From the NCBI GenBank assembly GCA_944389025.1, contig CALXKU010000004.1, forward strand, positions 1 through 64,000: 64,000 nt of DNA, read 5' to 3'. The DNA is from an uncultured Spirochaetaceae bacterium. GTDB taxonomy: Bacteria; Spirochaetota; Spirochaetia; Sphaerochaetales; Sphaerochaetaceae. The translations under genes were made by a program, and so were the position numbers. The notes under the pieces were generated by a model that had not been told where the DNA came from, made no database searches, and saw only the letters and a program-made list of their open reading frames with translations. Below, piece after piece: positions 8,551 to 16,796 of this stretch; position 1 is the stretch's first letter, and the number at the start of each line of letters is the position of its first letter.

Positions 8551-9995
8551 CAGAGGCTATCTCCAAAATCCTTACGGAACTTTCTGACAAGCTTATCCTG
8601 CCAGTCGGATGTGGGCTCAAGGCGACCGAAGAAGAACCTAAGCGTTGACGGCTCCTCTACGAACTTAAGACCTCCTATCAGTTCCCTGTTGTCATAAAGC
8701 CATTTGATCCTGTCTACCGCATATTTAACCTGAGACAGGGTGAAAACACGCCTTGGCATCGCAAGACGGAGAAGCTCTACGGAAGCAAGGTGCTCACGCC
8801 CATCCTCCTCCCTCTGCTCTGATATCGTACCTCTCTCCATACCTCTTATACCACCTGCGATGTAAACGGCGGCGGCAAGAGATCCTGCCGGATACTCCTC
8901 CTGCCTTACTTGAGGAATGAATTCAAGAGCATTAAGATGACAGCCAAGCCCTCCAGGAGGTGTTACGACAGGAACTCCGTTCTTAATAAGCTCATCTGTC
9001 ATGTATTCGATGAAAAGAGGCCCTTGGGAAATTACATCTTCGTCCATCGTCTCATCCAGCCCCACAGCCATAGCCTCCATCTCACGCACGCTCATGCCAC
9101 CGTAGGTGAGAAAGCCTTCGAACATGGGAACCAGTTCACGCATCTTAAGATAGAGATCCTTGCGTTTTGTAGCGATTCCTCCGCCACGTGCAAAGCCAAG
9201 CTTCCTTGCTGAGAAGTATATGATATCCATCGCATCAGATATCTCTCTCGTAATCTCCCTGATGCTCTTGTCCTTACAGCTTTCCTCCCTCGTTTTTATG
9301 AAATAGAGATTGTCCTGGAGAAGAGAGGCATCCATCACCGTGAGTATTCCGTTCTCACGCGCGATTCTCGAAACCTCCTTTATGTTCTCAAGAGAAAGAG
9401 GCTGACCGCCGATGAGATTCGTTCCTGCTTCAATACGTATGAACGGGATATTCTCCCTCTCCCTTTCAATAAGGGAGCAGAGCCTGTCAAGATCGAAATT
9501 TCCCTTGAAAGGATGACTGCTTGTAGTCTTAACCCCCTCATCTATGACAAGCTCCTCCACCCTTCCTCCAAGCCTCGTTATATGGGCCTTAGTGGTTGTG
9601 AAATGATAATTCATCGGGATTATCGTACCTTTTTTGACATACGTCATCGCAAGGATGTTCTCTGCCGCTCTTCCCTGATGTGCGGGAAGGAAGTAATCGG
9701 TATCGAAAATCTCTTTCAGTTTATCGGTAAGACGTGTGAATGTGGCACTTCCCGCATAACTGTCATCGGCTATCATCATGGCAGCCAACTGTCTGTCACT
9801 CATCGCATTTACACCGCTGTCGGTGAGCATGTCCAGAAATATGTCCTTATTCTTAAGCAGGAACGTATTGTTCCCGGCTTCCCTGATTGCCTCCGCCCTT
9901 CTCTCTACATCTACAAGATCAAGTTTCTGAACTATCTTAACCTTGTGAAGTTCAAGCGGAATATTCTCTCCCGTATAGAATTTTATCTCTGCCAT
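8550..9995 (-). CDS. Tyrosine phenol-lyase-like/tryptophanase family PLP enzyme
   Basis: A 481-residue fold type I PLP enzyme of the beta-eliminating lyase family. The chain aligns from memory with Citrobacter tyrosine phenol-lyase: LTDSGVNAMSD, YAGS, HQGRAAEN, NLIGGQP, GMERG (matching the lyase-specific Arg381), PRRVFT and LRFF. The PLP lysine is K265 in SARKLG and the ring-nitrogen aspartate is D222. Two changes stand out: Leu225 replaces the conserved Arg217, and the residue after the lysine is Leu instead of Asp. Substrate is therefore uncertain; another beta-substituted amino acid is possible. AGGGGGATG precedes the start at 9995. An earlier in-frame ATG at 10037 lacks one. Confidence 0.85.
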   Translation of the reverse strand: MAEIKFYTGENIPLELHKVKIVQKLDLVDVERRAEAIREAGNNTFLLKNKDIFLDMLTDSGVNAMSDRQLAAMMIADDSYAGSATFTRLTDKLKEIFDTDYFLPAHQGRAAENILAMTYVKKGTIIPMNYHFTTTKAHITRLGGRVEELVIDEGVKTTSSHPFKGNFDLDRLCSLIERERENIPFIRIEAGTNLIGGQPLSLENIKEVSRIARENGILTVMDASLLQDNLYFIKTREESCKDKSIREITREISDAMDIIYFSARKLGFARGGGIATKRKDLYLKMRELVPMFEGFLTYGGMSVREMEAMAVGLDETMDEDVISQGPLFIEYMTDELIKNGVPVVTPPGGLGCHLNALEFIPQVRQEEYPAGSLAAAVYIAGGIRGMERGTISEQREEDGREHLASVELLRLAMPRRVFTLSQVKYAVDRIKWLYDNRELIGGLKFVEEPSTLRFFFGRLEPTSDWQDKLVRKFRKDFGDSL

Positions 9996-10061
9996 GGCAT
10001 CCCCCTTTTTGAAAATAAGATAAGAGAAGTTTCCCACTATGAAGAGACAAATTCAAGTTAA

Positions 10062-10081
10062 ATATGCAAATCAATGCATAT
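10062..10081. promoter_or_regulatory. A/T-rich inverted repeat upstream of the lyase gene
   Basis: ATATGCA at 10062-10068 and TGCATAT at 10075-10081 form a perfect inverted repeat with a six-base gap, 67 bp before the lyase start. It could be an operator or a weak hairpin after the gene at 10101-10367. No function is shown. Confidence 0.4.
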
Positions 10082-10100
10082 TTTTTGAAAAATTATGCAA

Positions 10101-10367
10101 TTAGAATGAATTGTTCTCCAAATTCAGATCTTCAAGCAAGGCTTCATTCAGACGGTTGATCTCCTCAAGCTCCTCAGGACTACCGTCCCAATCTTTCAGC
10201 TCTTCATCATCAATTTCGTATTCTCCCGTATAAGGGAGTACCACGTACTTAGGGCGGCTATCACGATAAATGACTGCTATGCCATCCTTGTCGACAGCCT
10301 CGAAAACCTTGCGATGGCTGTTCTCAACCTCACTGATATTGAAAATATCCTTTAGTTCCACTTTCAT
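10101..10367 (-). CDS. Small Phd/YefM-antitoxin-like protein
   Basis: An 88-residue acidic protein. Its N-terminal half (NSHRKVFEAVDKDGIAVIY followed by SRPKYVVLP) resembles the DNA-binding half of Phd/YefM antitoxins, and its C-terminal half is glutamate-rich, as in toxin-binding tails. No toxin gene is adjacent: the neighbours are the lyase and an XRE regulator on the same strand. No ribosome binding site is visible. An extended -10 box (TGATATAAT) ends six bases before the ATG, suggesting a leaderless mRNA. It could instead be a free-standing regulator. Confidence 0.6.
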   Translation of the reverse strand: MKVELKDIFNISEVENSHRKVFEAVDKDGIAVIYRDSRPKYVVLPYTGEYEIDDEELKDWDGSPEELEEINRLNEALLEDLNLENNSF

Positions 10368-10373
10368 ACTGAG

Positions 10374-10382
10374 ATTATATCA
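10374..10382 (-). promoter_or_regulatory. Extended -10 promoter, leaderless start
   Basis: On the minus strand TGATATAAT is read through 10382-10374 and ends six bases before the ATG at 10367. There is no convincing -35, but the TGN extension can compensate. The expected first transcribed base is the A of the start codon. Confidence 0.55.
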
Positions 10383-10392
10383 TGCAAGATGA

Positions 10393-10737
10393 CTATCTTG
10401 TGGGTTTTTCCTCTTTTTCCCTATCTCCTATCAGGCTCTCAATTTCCCGCCGTACCGAATCCTCGATGAGATAGGTTATTCTTGATGATATGTTCTTCGC
10501 ATCCGATGCGGAGTCAACAAAGAAAACGGAACACTCAGTATCAAGAACACTGGAAAGCTTGGAGAGTGTATCTGCGGAAGGGAACTTGATACCGTTCTCA
10601 AGAAGGCTTATGTAGTTCTTGGAAAGGGACAGCATCTCCGCCATCTCCTCCTGACTGAGCCCTTTCCTCTGTCTAAGTCTTTTGATATTGAATCCTACAA
10701 GCCTTGCCAGCTCTTCCTTGGTCTTCTGTTTTGTCAT
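10393..10737 (-). CDS. XRE-family helix-turn-helix regulator
   Basis: A 114-residue protein with a Cro/CI-type HTH at about residues 16-70 (NIKRLRQRKGLSQEEMAEML, then SKNYISLLENG). The tail is charged and helical and probably mediates dimer formation. It lies 25 bp upstream of the antitoxin-like gene on the same strand, so the two may be cotranscribed. No ribosome binding site precedes the ATG. An inverted repeat overlaps the -10 box and start codon, which points to self-repression. Confidence 0.88.
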   Translation of the reverse strand: MTKQKTKEELARLVGFNIKRLRQRKGLSQEEMAEMLSLSKNYISLLENGIKFPSADTLSKLSSVLDTECSVFFVDSASDAKNISSRITYLIEDSVRREIESLIGDREKEEKPTR

Positions 10738-10772
10738 ACTAAAAGTATGATTTCATATAAGCAAGAAACCAA
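10735..10772 (-). promoter_or_regulatory. XRE gene promoter with operator over the start codon
   Basis: On the minus strand -35 TTGGTT (10772-10767), a 17-base spacer and -10 CATACT (10749-10744) lead to the ATG at 10737 six bases later. The 15-bp inverted repeat CATACT-TTT-AGTATG at 10735-10749 covers both the -10 box and the start codon, as expected for an autoregulatory operator. Confidence 0.55.
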
Positions 10773-10824
10773 CCTACTTATAGTTATATTTCTTTATAAA
10801 TTTATACTTTAAGATATATTGATA

Positions 10825-10862
10825 CAAAAAAATAAAGTGGAGACCATATCTCAGGTCCCCAC
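10825..10862 (-). terminator. Terminator of the DUF3798 ABC operon
   Basis: Arms GTGGAGACC (10837-10845) and GGTCCCCAC (10854-10862) pair with one mismatch. On the minus strand they are followed by TTTATTTTTTT down to 10825. It lies just after the last gene of the operon. Confidence 0.82.
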
Positions 10863-10873
10863 CATTAAAGCTA

Positions 10874-11335
10874 TTAGAAATCCATCAGCATCGCATCATC
10901 GCTTGTCACGACTTCATCATCTGCAGGAGCAGAAACGATAGCCTGACTCTCGAAGTGCTGAAGCCATTCCTCCTGAGGAGAATCCGGATTCTCCACAAGG
11001 TATGGAAGGTAGAGTATTACCATGTTTTCTGAGAGAGGAATCTTTATCTCCCTCTCAATAGTATGCTCTTCCCAGCTGCTATCAACATAGGTGACGGCAA
11101 GCTTATGTCCCTGTCCTGTGACAATAGCCTGATCCCTCATTCTGGAATAGATAGGAAGTCCTTCGACTCCATCAATTGTAACAGTGACCTCATCAAGGGC
11201 CCTTATATCTCCGACCTTGTTGTTATCAAGAAGGATCGTATGCTGCTTTCCGATGAAGAACATGAGCACACCGAGAAGGATTACCAGGATAATCGCAGCT
11301 ATGCGGATATAAAATGATCTTCCTATTTTCATCAC
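10874..11335 (-). CDS. Membrane-anchored protein of the DUF3798 ABC operon (DUF6672-like)
   Basis: A 153-residue protein with one transmembrane helix at about residues 9-27 and an outward beta-rich domain without cysteines. The C-terminus is acidic. I do not recognise the fold with certainty; it resembles small proteins labelled DUF6672 that accompany similar transporters in spirochaetes and fusobacteria. Its start overlaps the last permease stop by four bases, so it is co-translated with the transporter and may act as an accessory subunit. Its stop is followed by a good terminator. Confidence 0.75.
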   Translation of the reverse strand: MMKIGRSFYIRIAAIILVILLGVLMFFIGKQHTILLDNNKVGDIRALDEVTVTIDGVEGLPIYSRMRDQAIVTGQGHKLAVTYVDSSWEEHTIEREIKIPLSENMVILYLPYLVENPDSPQEEWLQHFESQAIVSAPADDEVVTSDDAMLMDF

Positions 11336-12432
11336 TCTGCCTCCTCAAGAGCTTTTCTGGCCTCTCTCCTCGTTCTGATCTCATAGAGCACAAGAGCGAG
11401 TGTGATAACACCATAGCTGACGAATACGCGGAAATACTCTCCAAGCTGAGCCTCCCCGATAAGGTTTCGTCCAACAGTCGGAGCGATGATGAACATCGTG
11501 TGGAACAGGATGATTCCGATAAAGACGTTCTTTATGCTTGCCTTATCGACGCTGGCTCCACCTACAAGAAGGGCTGCGATTGAGAACATACCGATCTGAG
11601 AATGGCTGTTATAAGTATTGAGCGTTCCGATATTCTGGAGGTAGATGATCATACCATAGCCTGCGAAAACAGTTGAAAGTATGATTGAGAGAACCCTTGT
11701 CTTCTCCACCTTGATACCGGCCTGGCGAGCAACCTCCATATCCTGTCCTACAGCTCTCATATCCTGACCGAGCTTTGTCCGTCTGAACCATACGATGATA
11801 AGACAGAAGACAGCTACGAGAATGAATGTAGCTACAGGAACGCTGGCTCCAAAGATATTGAATGGAATCAGATTATCAAGGCTCTTTCTCATCGTTTCAA
11901 GGTTTACCGTGTTCCTGATACCGTATCCACGTGGCAGAACCAGTGCGGAGGAGGTGATTGGAATGATTGATCCCATGAAATAGAGAACCACCAGCTGATA
12001 AACACCGTTCATGAAGAAACCGATGATATAGCTAGTAACCATCTCCCTGCCCTTGGCATTGTTGAGAATCGTACCGCAGAGCCATCCAAGGAGAATAGAG
12101 ATAGGCGTACTGATGATTGCGGCAAGAACCATCGCCGGAATACCGACGACATTCCAGTCGGAAACGAATATAAGACCGATCTGTCCAGCCATCGCTCCAA
12201 GAGTCATACCGAAGTTCAGACCCATACCTGCCATGACAGGAATAAGAAGGGAGAGAACGAGGAACGAGTTCCTTCCAAGGCGGGAGAGAACCTCATTCAG
12301 AATATATGATCCGGAGTAACCGGAAAGAGGTATTCCAATGATACAGATACAGATAAAGAGGATAGGAACAAGGTTGCTTATCGCAAGTTCCTTCACTGAG
12401 ATTTTATTTTTCATATCTAGTTTCCCACTCAT
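11332..12432 (-). CDS. ABC transporter permease (BPD_transp_2), DUF3798 operon
   Basis: A 366-residue integral membrane permease of the ribose/BMP importer class with about nine hydrophobic segments. The stretch GLNFGMTLGAMAGQIGLIF near residue 71 matches the glycine-rich motif of these permeases, and GGASVDKASI near residue 280 lies in the late conserved loop. Its partner at 12429-13490 is clearly paralogous in both stretches, so the two form a heterodimeric channel. Starts and stops in this operon overlap by four bases. Confidence 0.92.
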   Translation of the reverse strand: MSGKLDMKNKISVKELAISNLVPILFICICIIGIPLSGYSGSYILNEVLSRLGRNSFLVLSLLIPVMAGMGLNFGMTLGAMAGQIGLIFVSDWNVVGIPAMVLAAIISTPISILLGWLCGTILNNAKGREMVTSYIIGFFMNGVYQLVVLYFMGSIIPITSSALVLPRGYGIRNTVNLETMRKSLDNLIPFNIFGASVPVATFILVAVFCLIIVWFRRTKLGQDMRAVGQDMEVARQAGIKVEKTRVLSIILSTVFAGYGMIIYLQNIGTLNTYNSHSQIGMFSIAALLVGGASVDKASIKNVFIGIILFHTMFIIAPTVGRNLIGEAQLGEYFRVFVSYGVITLALVLYEIRTRREARKALEEAE

Positions 12433-13490
12433 CTTGTAACCTCCTGCTTTCTTGTCAGAGCGTAGAGGATCATACCGTTGGAGACGATGATTCTGATAAC
12501 CTCGGAAACGTCCATCTGGATAAGTCCGTTCATGACGCTCGGCGTCATAGTAAGAATTCCCTGGAAGAGAAGAGTACCGATTACAACGTTGGCAATCGAA
12601 GCCTTGTTTACACTCGCACCTCCGAGGAGAACCGCACTTACGGCAGGAAGAGCCATGTTGAACGGTCCCATGTAAAGCTGGATGAAGCCGAAAGACTGCT
12701 CATAAACGATGATACCGACAGCACCAAGCCAAGTCGAAAGCACTACAGAAAGCGTTCTCATCCTGTCAACACTTACACCGCTTGCTGTTGCGAAAATCGG
12801 ATTAGAGCCAACAGCGGTCATCGCAGTACCCGTCTTTGTTCTCAGGAAAAGCCAGATAAGAAGGGACAAAAGTGCGAAAAAGAGGATAGTTCCTGTCGGA
12901 ATCGCCAGATGCCCGATCTGTATGCGGAGGAAATTATCGAGAACTCCAAGATATGCGCCTTCTACTGAAATCGTGGTTCTCAATCCAGTTCCCGCGTATC
13001 CCCAGACCATAGTCGGATTATCATACGGAAGCAGAAGCCACATGATACACATGAATGCAACCGAAGAGAAACCAACATAGGTTGCAATCATCATCTCTCC
13101 CCCCTTAACCCTGTTAAGAAGTGCTCCATAGCCTGCTCCAAGAACGATTGCAAACGGAGTTGCAAAAACGATTGCCATAAGGAAGCTGGAAAAACCCGTG
13201 AATCCGAACTCAATCGTCATAGTCGCACCAAGCAGACCTGAGATGATTCCAAGAGGGAGACCGAAGTTAAGGCCGCATCCAGAATGGACCATCGGTACCA
13301 TGGCAAGAACAAGAACGGCATTCATTCCGAATCTTGTAAGCATATCTGAGATTCCAGATGCGATATTCACATTCGCAAACGGAGCGATTACGAATAAAAG
13401 CACCAGGAACAGCGTTATAATGAGTCTGGGCAAGCCGAATGACTTAATAGCCTGCATCGACTTTTCCTTCAAAGTTGCAGCATCCATCAT
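12429..13490 (-). CDS. ABC transporter permease (BPD_transp_2), DUF3798 operon
   Basis: A 353-residue paralogue of the downstream permease with similar topology. GLNFGLPLGIISGLLGA and GGASVNKASI align with the equivalent stretches of the partner. The start codon overlaps the ATPase stop by four bases and its own stop overlaps the next start in the same way. The transported solute is unknown. Family members carry sugars, nucleosides or related small molecules. Confidence 0.92.
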   Translation of the reverse strand: MMDAATLKEKSMQAIKSFGLPRLIITLFLVLLFVIAPFANVNIASGISDMLTRFGMNAVLVLAMVPMVHSGCGLNFGLPLGIISGLLGATMTIEFGFTGFSSFLMAIVFATPFAIVLGAGYGALLNRVKGGEMMIATYVGFSSVAFMCIMWLLLPYDNPTMVWGYAGTGLRTTISVEGAYLGVLDNFLRIQIGHLAIPTGTILFFALLSLLIWLFLRTKTGTAMTAVGSNPIFATASGVSVDRMRTLSVVLSTWLGAVGIIVYEQSFGFIQLYMGPFNMALPAVSAVLLGGASVNKASIANVVIGTLLFQGILTMTPSVMNGLIQMDVSEVIRIIVSNGMILYALTRKQEVTR

Positions 13491-15106
13491 TTAGCCTCCT
13501 TCATCTCACCAAGCATAAGAACACCGAATTCCTCACTTGGGCGAGTAGCATCAAGCGTACCTGCAATCTTACCGTCATGAACGACAGCAATCCTGTCACA
13601 GATGCTTCTGAGCTCTTCAAGCTCACTGGAAATCATGACGATTGTAGTTCCGTTCTCCTCATTGTATTTCTTAAGTGCTTCAAGCACGAGGGCCTTCGCA
13701 CCGACATCAATACCACGGGTAGGCTCAGATACGAAAAGAAGTTTAGGATTCAAGGCAAAAGCTTTTGCAAGACAGATCTTCTGCTGGTTTCCACCTGAAA
13801 GCTGACGTGCCTTCTGCTTTGAGGATGTACACTTGATCTGAAGAAGATCAATATACTCTTCCGTAACCTTCCTGATAGCTTCGTTATCACGGAACTTAAT
13901 CGGTCCAATCTTCTTTAAGAAGCTCTCATTTACCTGCATGGCTCCGAAAGAGACGTTCCACTCAAGCGACTCATCAAGAAGAAGACCAACTCCACGCCTA
14001 TCCTCCGACACGAATGCAATACCGGATGAAAGAGGATTGGAAGGATTGTTGAGTTTGATGGCTTTCCCTTCGAACTCAACGGAGCCGAGAGCGTAATAGA
14101 GTCCCATGATTCCATTCGGGATACCTATCTTTCCCTGGCCTGCAAGACCTCCAAGACCGAAGATCTCACCCTTTCTAACCTCAAAGGAGACATCCTTAAC
14201 CATCTCTCCCGGCATATCAACACGAAGGCCGGAGACTTTGAGTGCGATCTCATCGCTTATGTGACTCGTATCTCGGGATACCCTCTCCTGCTTTACAGAG
14301 CGTCCTACCATCCATGATGCGATTTTCTGGACATCAGCCTCCCTCTTATCGACATGCTTGATGATAAGTCCATCTCTCATAACCATGATGGAATCACAGA
14401 CATCTATGATCTCCTGCAAACGGTGAGAGATGAATATGATTGCGATTCCCGCTTCCGAAAGCATTCTCATAGCTTTCAGAAGAGCGATTGCCTCATGCTC
14501 CGAGAGAACTGCTGTCGGCTCATCGAGAACAAGAAGCCTTATGCCTTTGGCATCCGCACTCTTCTGGTCATCTTCCTTACTGAGCTCTCTTGCAATCTCT
14601 GTAAACTGCTTATAGCCAACTGGAAGCGTTGAGATTGTTTTATTTGCATCGAGTTCAACTCCGAGGCGTTCAATAGCCAGAAGAGCCCTCCTCTGCATTT
14701 CTTTCCTATCTACTGTATTGAGCCTCTTTCCGAAAAGCTCACTCATTACACTATATTTCTCAGGTTCTCTGTTAAGAAGAATGTTTTCAGCAACTGTGAA
14801 ATCCGGAATAAGGGAGAATTCCTGATGAACCATTCCGATGCCTTCCTTGATAGCATCCTCAGAGGAATGGAACTCGATTTTCTTACCGTCGATCAGGATA
14901 TCTCCACCATAACCACCTGTGTCCCTAATCTCATCCATTCCGAAAAGAATTTTCATCAGCGTGCTTTTTCCAGCACCGTTCTCGCCGACAAGACCAAGAA
15001 TCTCACCGGGATATAGTTTGAAATTGATGTCATTAAGGACTTTGTTACCTGAGAATTCCTTGCTGATTCCCTTCATCTCAAGAAGGGGTGTAGAAGAATA
15101 TTCCAT
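13487..15106 (-). CDS. ABC transporter tandem ATPase, DUF3798 operon
   Basis: A 539-residue fused ABC ATPase of the sugar/nucleoside class. Domain one carries GENGAGKST, and its signature region reads TLPVGYKQFTEIAR, a diverged form common in first domains of this class. Domain two has a degenerate P-loop (GLAGQGKIG) and signature LSGGNQQKI. The ATG at 15106 is preferred, since AAGGTG lies nine bases before it; an in-frame ATG at 15133 falls at the hairpin. It couples ATP hydrolysis to the two permeases downstream. Confidence 0.92.
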   Translation of the reverse strand: MEYSSTPLLEMKGISKEFSGNKVLNDINFKLYPGEILGLVGENGAGKSTLMKILFGMDEIRDTGGYGGDILIDGKKIEFHSSEDAIKEGIGMVHQEFSLIPDFTVAENILLNREPEKYSVMSELFGKRLNTVDRKEMQRRALLAIERLGVELDANKTISTLPVGYKQFTEIARELSKEDDQKSADAKGIRLLVLDEPTAVLSEHEAIALLKAMRMLSEAGIAIIFISHRLQEIIDVCDSIMVMRDGLIIKHVDKREADVQKIASWMVGRSVKQERVSRDTSHISDEIALKVSGLRVDMPGEMVKDVSFEVRKGEIFGLGGLAGQGKIGIPNGIMGLYYALGSVEFEGKAIKLNNPSNPLSSGIAFVSEDRRGVGLLLDESLEWNVSFGAMQVNESFLKKIGPIKFRDNEAIRKVTEEYIDLLQIKCTSSKQKARQLSGGNQQKICLAKAFALNPKLLFVSEPTRGIDVGAKALVLEALKKYNEENGTTIVMISSELEELRSICDRIAVVHDGKIAGTLDATRPSEEFGVLMLGEMKEAK

Positions 15107-15130
15107 TGCTTTAATCACCTTAATTGGAAA

Positions 15131-15164
15131 CAAAATGCAAGGGGAGGAATCCTCCCTCCCCTTG
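15131..15164 (-). terminator. Intercistronic hairpin between DUF3798 binding protein and ATPase
   Basis: A perfect 10-bp inverted repeat (CAAGGGGAGG at 15138-15147, CCTCCCCTTG at 15155-15164) with a seven-base loop. On the minus strand CATTTTGTTT follows, a weak T tract. It probably gives partial termination or protects the upstream message, so that more binding protein than ATPase is made. Confidence 0.65.
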
Positions 15165-15189
15165 TGAAAAGTCAGCTATAAAATATAGC

Positions 15190-16431
15190 TTACTTAACTG
15201 TATAAGCCCACTCAGGAACCTCAACCTCTGTAACGTGCATATAACCCTTGCCCATTACATATGTATCCTGATAAACGAGGAAGTAGTTTCTAAGTCCTAC
15301 GCCAGTGTCAGCATTGACATAGTTAGCTCCATTCCAGGATGCTCCTGGTGAATACTTTGCAAATGCCTTCATGATATCTGCCCTGTTGAGGAGCTCGCTC
15401 TCTCCGCGGATAACGTTGATAGCATGCTGTCCGAGTCCTGCAGATACAGTGTAGCCATAGCTGTAAGCCCATGTTCCGAATCTTCCTGCACCACCGCGCT
15501 CTACGACAGTGTCCTCAACTCTCTTGAGAATTGCAGGGAAGTCTCCAGAAACATCGTCAAGCTGTACACCGAGAGCTCCAGGATAGCCCATGAGAGGTGA
15601 CGGAAGGTCAGCTTCGATGAAGTAACCTGCTCCGAGGTTGATCAGCTGGCGGAGAAGAGGCTCTGTATGAGCATCGTTCGTACAGAAGAATGCTGTGTTA
15701 GGTCCATACTGCTCAATCCATGTAGGAGTCTGCTCGAGGATGTACTGCTGAGCTCCTGCGATACCAACGTCGCTTGTCGGGTCTGGAGCAGAAACAGATA
15801 CGAATGTCATTCCGAGCTCTTCACAAGTTCTCTGCATGATTGCGAGACGGCGGCTCATCGTCTCCATTGAGAGGTGACGTGGGAATGAGATATGTACGAA
15901 TGTATCACATCCGAGCTCATGAGCTGTGTGGATGATGAGGTATCCACGTGATACGAAGTCGTTATTACTTACAAGGTCTGCAGCAGATGCGATAACAGCT
16001 GGATCCTCATGTGCCTCACCTGCGAGACAGATGATGTCCGGTCTTGCTTCCTTGATTCTTCTGAAAGCTTCTGTCGTTCCAGGAACAGCCTGGTTAACGA
16101 TGACTGCCTTCATGAGAGGATCATCCGCAAGTCCTGCGATAACGCTGATTGTCGTCTCCTGCTCTTCCATGAAGTTGTCAGGATATGTCAGGTGCTGGAT
16201 CATACCACCGTCAGAAACTGAGCCGTACTCTGCAATGAGAGCCTCAGCACCGCGAAGGTCGTCCTCGCTCTGGCTTACTGTTCCAGTTACGATTCCGATA
16301 TGGAATTCCTCAGGAACCGCAGCAGCCTGGGTATCAGTAGTAGTTGTTGTAGTTGCAGTCTCAGATGCACCACCTGCGAAAACAAATGAAGCAGAGAGAA
16401 GCACTAAGAGCAATACTAATGCCTTTTTCAT
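15190..16431 (-). CDS. DUF3798 periplasmic binding protein
   Basis: A 413-residue exported protein. The signal sequence ends SFVFA, and the mature chain begins GGASET followed by a threonine-rich linker. The remainder matches DUF3798 (PF12683): FHIGIVTGTVSQSEDDLRG, then QAVPGTTEAF and FFCTNDAHTEP. This looks like a type I periplasmic binding protein fold. The start at 16431 follows AGGAGGCATTTA; an upstream in-frame ATG at 16455 does not. It heads the five-gene operon down to 10874 and so is the likely solute receptor of that importer. No ligand is known to me for this family. Confidence 0.88.
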   Translation of the reverse strand: MKKALVLLLVLLSASFVFAGGASETATTTTTTDTQAAAVPEEFHIGIVTGTVSQSEDDLRGAEALIAEYGSVSDGGMIQHLTYPDNFMEEQETTISVIAGLADDPLMKAVIVNQAVPGTTEAFRRIKEARPDIICLAGEAHEDPAVIASAADLVSNNDFVSRGYLIIHTAHELGCDTFVHISFPRHLSMETMSRRLAIMQRTCEELGMTFVSVSAPDPTSDVGIAGAQQYILEQTPTWIEQYGPNTAFFCTNDAHTEPLLRQLINLGAGYFIEADLPSPLMGYPGALGVQLDDVSGDFPAILKRVEDTVVERGGAGRFGTWAYSYGYTVSAGLGQHAINVIRGESELLNRADIMKAFAKYSPGASWNGANYVNADTGVGLRNYFLVYQDTYVMGKGYMHVTEVEVPEWAYTVK

Positions 16432-16796
16432 TAAATGCCTCCTAATTGAAATCATTTAACCTATATTACCTGTATTGAGAGACAGGGTCTACTGCATAAT
16501 AATACAGATTTTATAAAAAAATATAAATACAGGTTCGAATTATTAGCTAAAACCACACATTGCAAAAAATAAATTTCTTATAATCATCTCTTTCAATCAT
16601 CAGCAATATTACTAAAACATAAATTTTATACCCTAAAACTTATATTTTACTAAATTTTTGAATTATAGACTGCAACATATTATTTTCATAAGAGTCCAGC
16701 AGAAAGAAAAAGATAGCACATCAGGCTAGCGCTTGAGAAAAAAACCGAATATAGGCCATTTTTTCCTGCTCCATAGGAGAAGCAGGAAGAGAAAAC
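16432..16796. other. A/T-rich intergenic region without a gene
   Basis: This 365-bp stretch holds no convincing ORF or RNA. It must contain the DUF3798 operon promoter. AATACAG-like boxes recur (around 16502 and 16526, and CCTGTATT at 16469 inverted), which may be operator elements. An 8-bp inverted repeat at 16763-16770/16781-16788 follows the M20 peptidase gene but has no T tract. Confidence 0.5.

Noticed and set aside
8550-9995. Plain tryptophanase (tnaA) assignment
   Set aside because: The GMERG and LRFF motifs match tyrosine phenol-lyase, not tryptophanase, and two active-site positions differ from both, so no gene symbol is given.
16763-16788. Terminator after the M20 peptidase gene
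   Set aside because: An 8-bp inverted repeat is present but is followed on the minus strand by A residues and not T residues. I noted it only as an inverted repeat.
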